Below, one piece after another: positions 5,333-5,508 of a DNA stretch of 5,508 nucleotides; the first letter of the stretch is position 1, and each line of letters opens with the position of its first letter. The DNA comes from DASQDN01 sp035630195. GTDB taxonomy: Bacteria; Acidobacteriota; Terriglobia; Bryobacterales; Bryobacteraceae. The position numbers and the translations under genes are program-made. Under the pieces are notes generated by a model. The model had not been told where the DNA came from and ran no database searches. It was given only the letters and a program-made list of their open reading frames with translations. Where the stretch lies: contig DASQLD010000600.1 of the NCBI GenBank assembly GCA_035630195.1, forward strand, positions 1-5,508, given 5' to 3'.

Positions 5333-5506
5333 CTAAGCCAGCGCGCCCATCTTCGAGCGCTGCCAAGCCATGACGTCCGCGATTGTTTCTTCTACCGGCC
5401 GGAATGCAATCTTCAGTTCCGGTAATGCCACGCCTGTCCTCGCCTGCGCTCCTCCTAACAGCATTTCAGCCAGTTCCTCAAAGGTCAGGTAAGGGCCACC
5501 GACTTC
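5333..5506 (-). CDS. C-terminal end of a probable extended short-chain dehydrogenase/epimerase (partial)
   Basis: Only the last 57 codons and a TAG stop (5333-5335) are inside the window; the gene continues past the right edge. The fragment begins EVGGPYLTFEEL and ends FRPVEETIADVMAWQRSK followed by a short tail. A GGP-x-LT-x-x-E-L stretch followed by an RP-x-x-ET-x-x-D-x-x-AW terminal helix is typical of the C-terminus of NAD(P)-dependent epimerase/dehydratase-like reductases (extended SDRs). The Rossmann fold and catalytic Tyr-x-x-x-Lys would lie outside the window, so cofactor and substrate cannot be told. The segment between the two motifs (about 20 residues) looks shorter than I expect for many relatives, so an internal deletion is possible. 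Same strand as the cytochrome gene but almost 300 bp away with a hairpin between, so probably a separate transcript. Confidence 0.55.
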   Translation of the reverse strand, partial: EVGGPYLTFEELAEMLLGGAQARTGVALPELKIAFRPVEETIADVMAWQRSKMGALA

Positions 5507-5508
5507 AA

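Noticed and set aside
5160..5336. 58-codon plus-strand frame starting MRPSNSV, with a purine-rich GAAGAAG before the ATG
   Set aside because: It crosses the 10-bp hairpin, ends on the stop codon of the opposite-strand gene and matches no family I know; most likely chance.

Overview
This window looks like chromosomal DNA from a free-living soil-type bacterium. GC content is moderate, mid-50s percent by eye. My best guess is Acidobacteriota, near the Solibacter/Bryobacter group. The guess rests on the style of the proteins: a nucleoside hydrolase with a DTDSGFFGDD metal loop, a PhoD-like enzyme with an RRRDLL-type leader, and a large diheme cytochrome. No marker gene proves it.

Layout, left to right. 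On the minus strand a short two-gene unit reads leftward from 1490: a nucleoside hydrolase of the purine-type (WD motif) group, then 31 bp later an Rrf2-family regulator with four clustered cysteines and a TTG start. Divergent from the hydrolase, with only 43 bp between the annotated starts, is a plus-strand gene for an exported PhoD-like metallophosphoesterase (1534-3057). A gene-free stretch of about 390 bp (3058-3450) separates it from a convergent minus-strand gene (3451-5040) for a periplasmic diheme cytochrome of the cytochrome c peroxidase/MauG/RoxA type. Upstream of the cytochrome lies a 292-bp gene-free stretch (5041-5332). It holds an extended -10 promoter almost touching the start codon and two clear hairpins. 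The window ends inside the 3' end of a minus-strand gene (5333-5506), probably an extended short-chain dehydrogenase/epimerase.

How the genes may work together: the exported phosphoesterase could release phosphate from extracytoplasmic organophosphates, including nucleotides, and the leaderless (cytosolic) nucleoside hydrolase could split imported nucleosides into base and ribose. The shared divergent control region fits a nucleotide or phosphate scavenging pair, but this is inference. The Rrf2 protein may be a redox or Fe-S sensing regulator of this unit. The cytochrome and the partial dehydrogenase have no evident link to that pair.

I see no mobile element, CRISPR array, tRNA, rRNA or obvious new defence system. 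The points most worth a second look are the altered metal-site residues of the PhoD-like protein, the purine-type signature of the hydrolase, the Rrf2 cysteine spacing, the probably leaderless cytochrome mRNA, and the structured intergenic DNA at 5112-5290.
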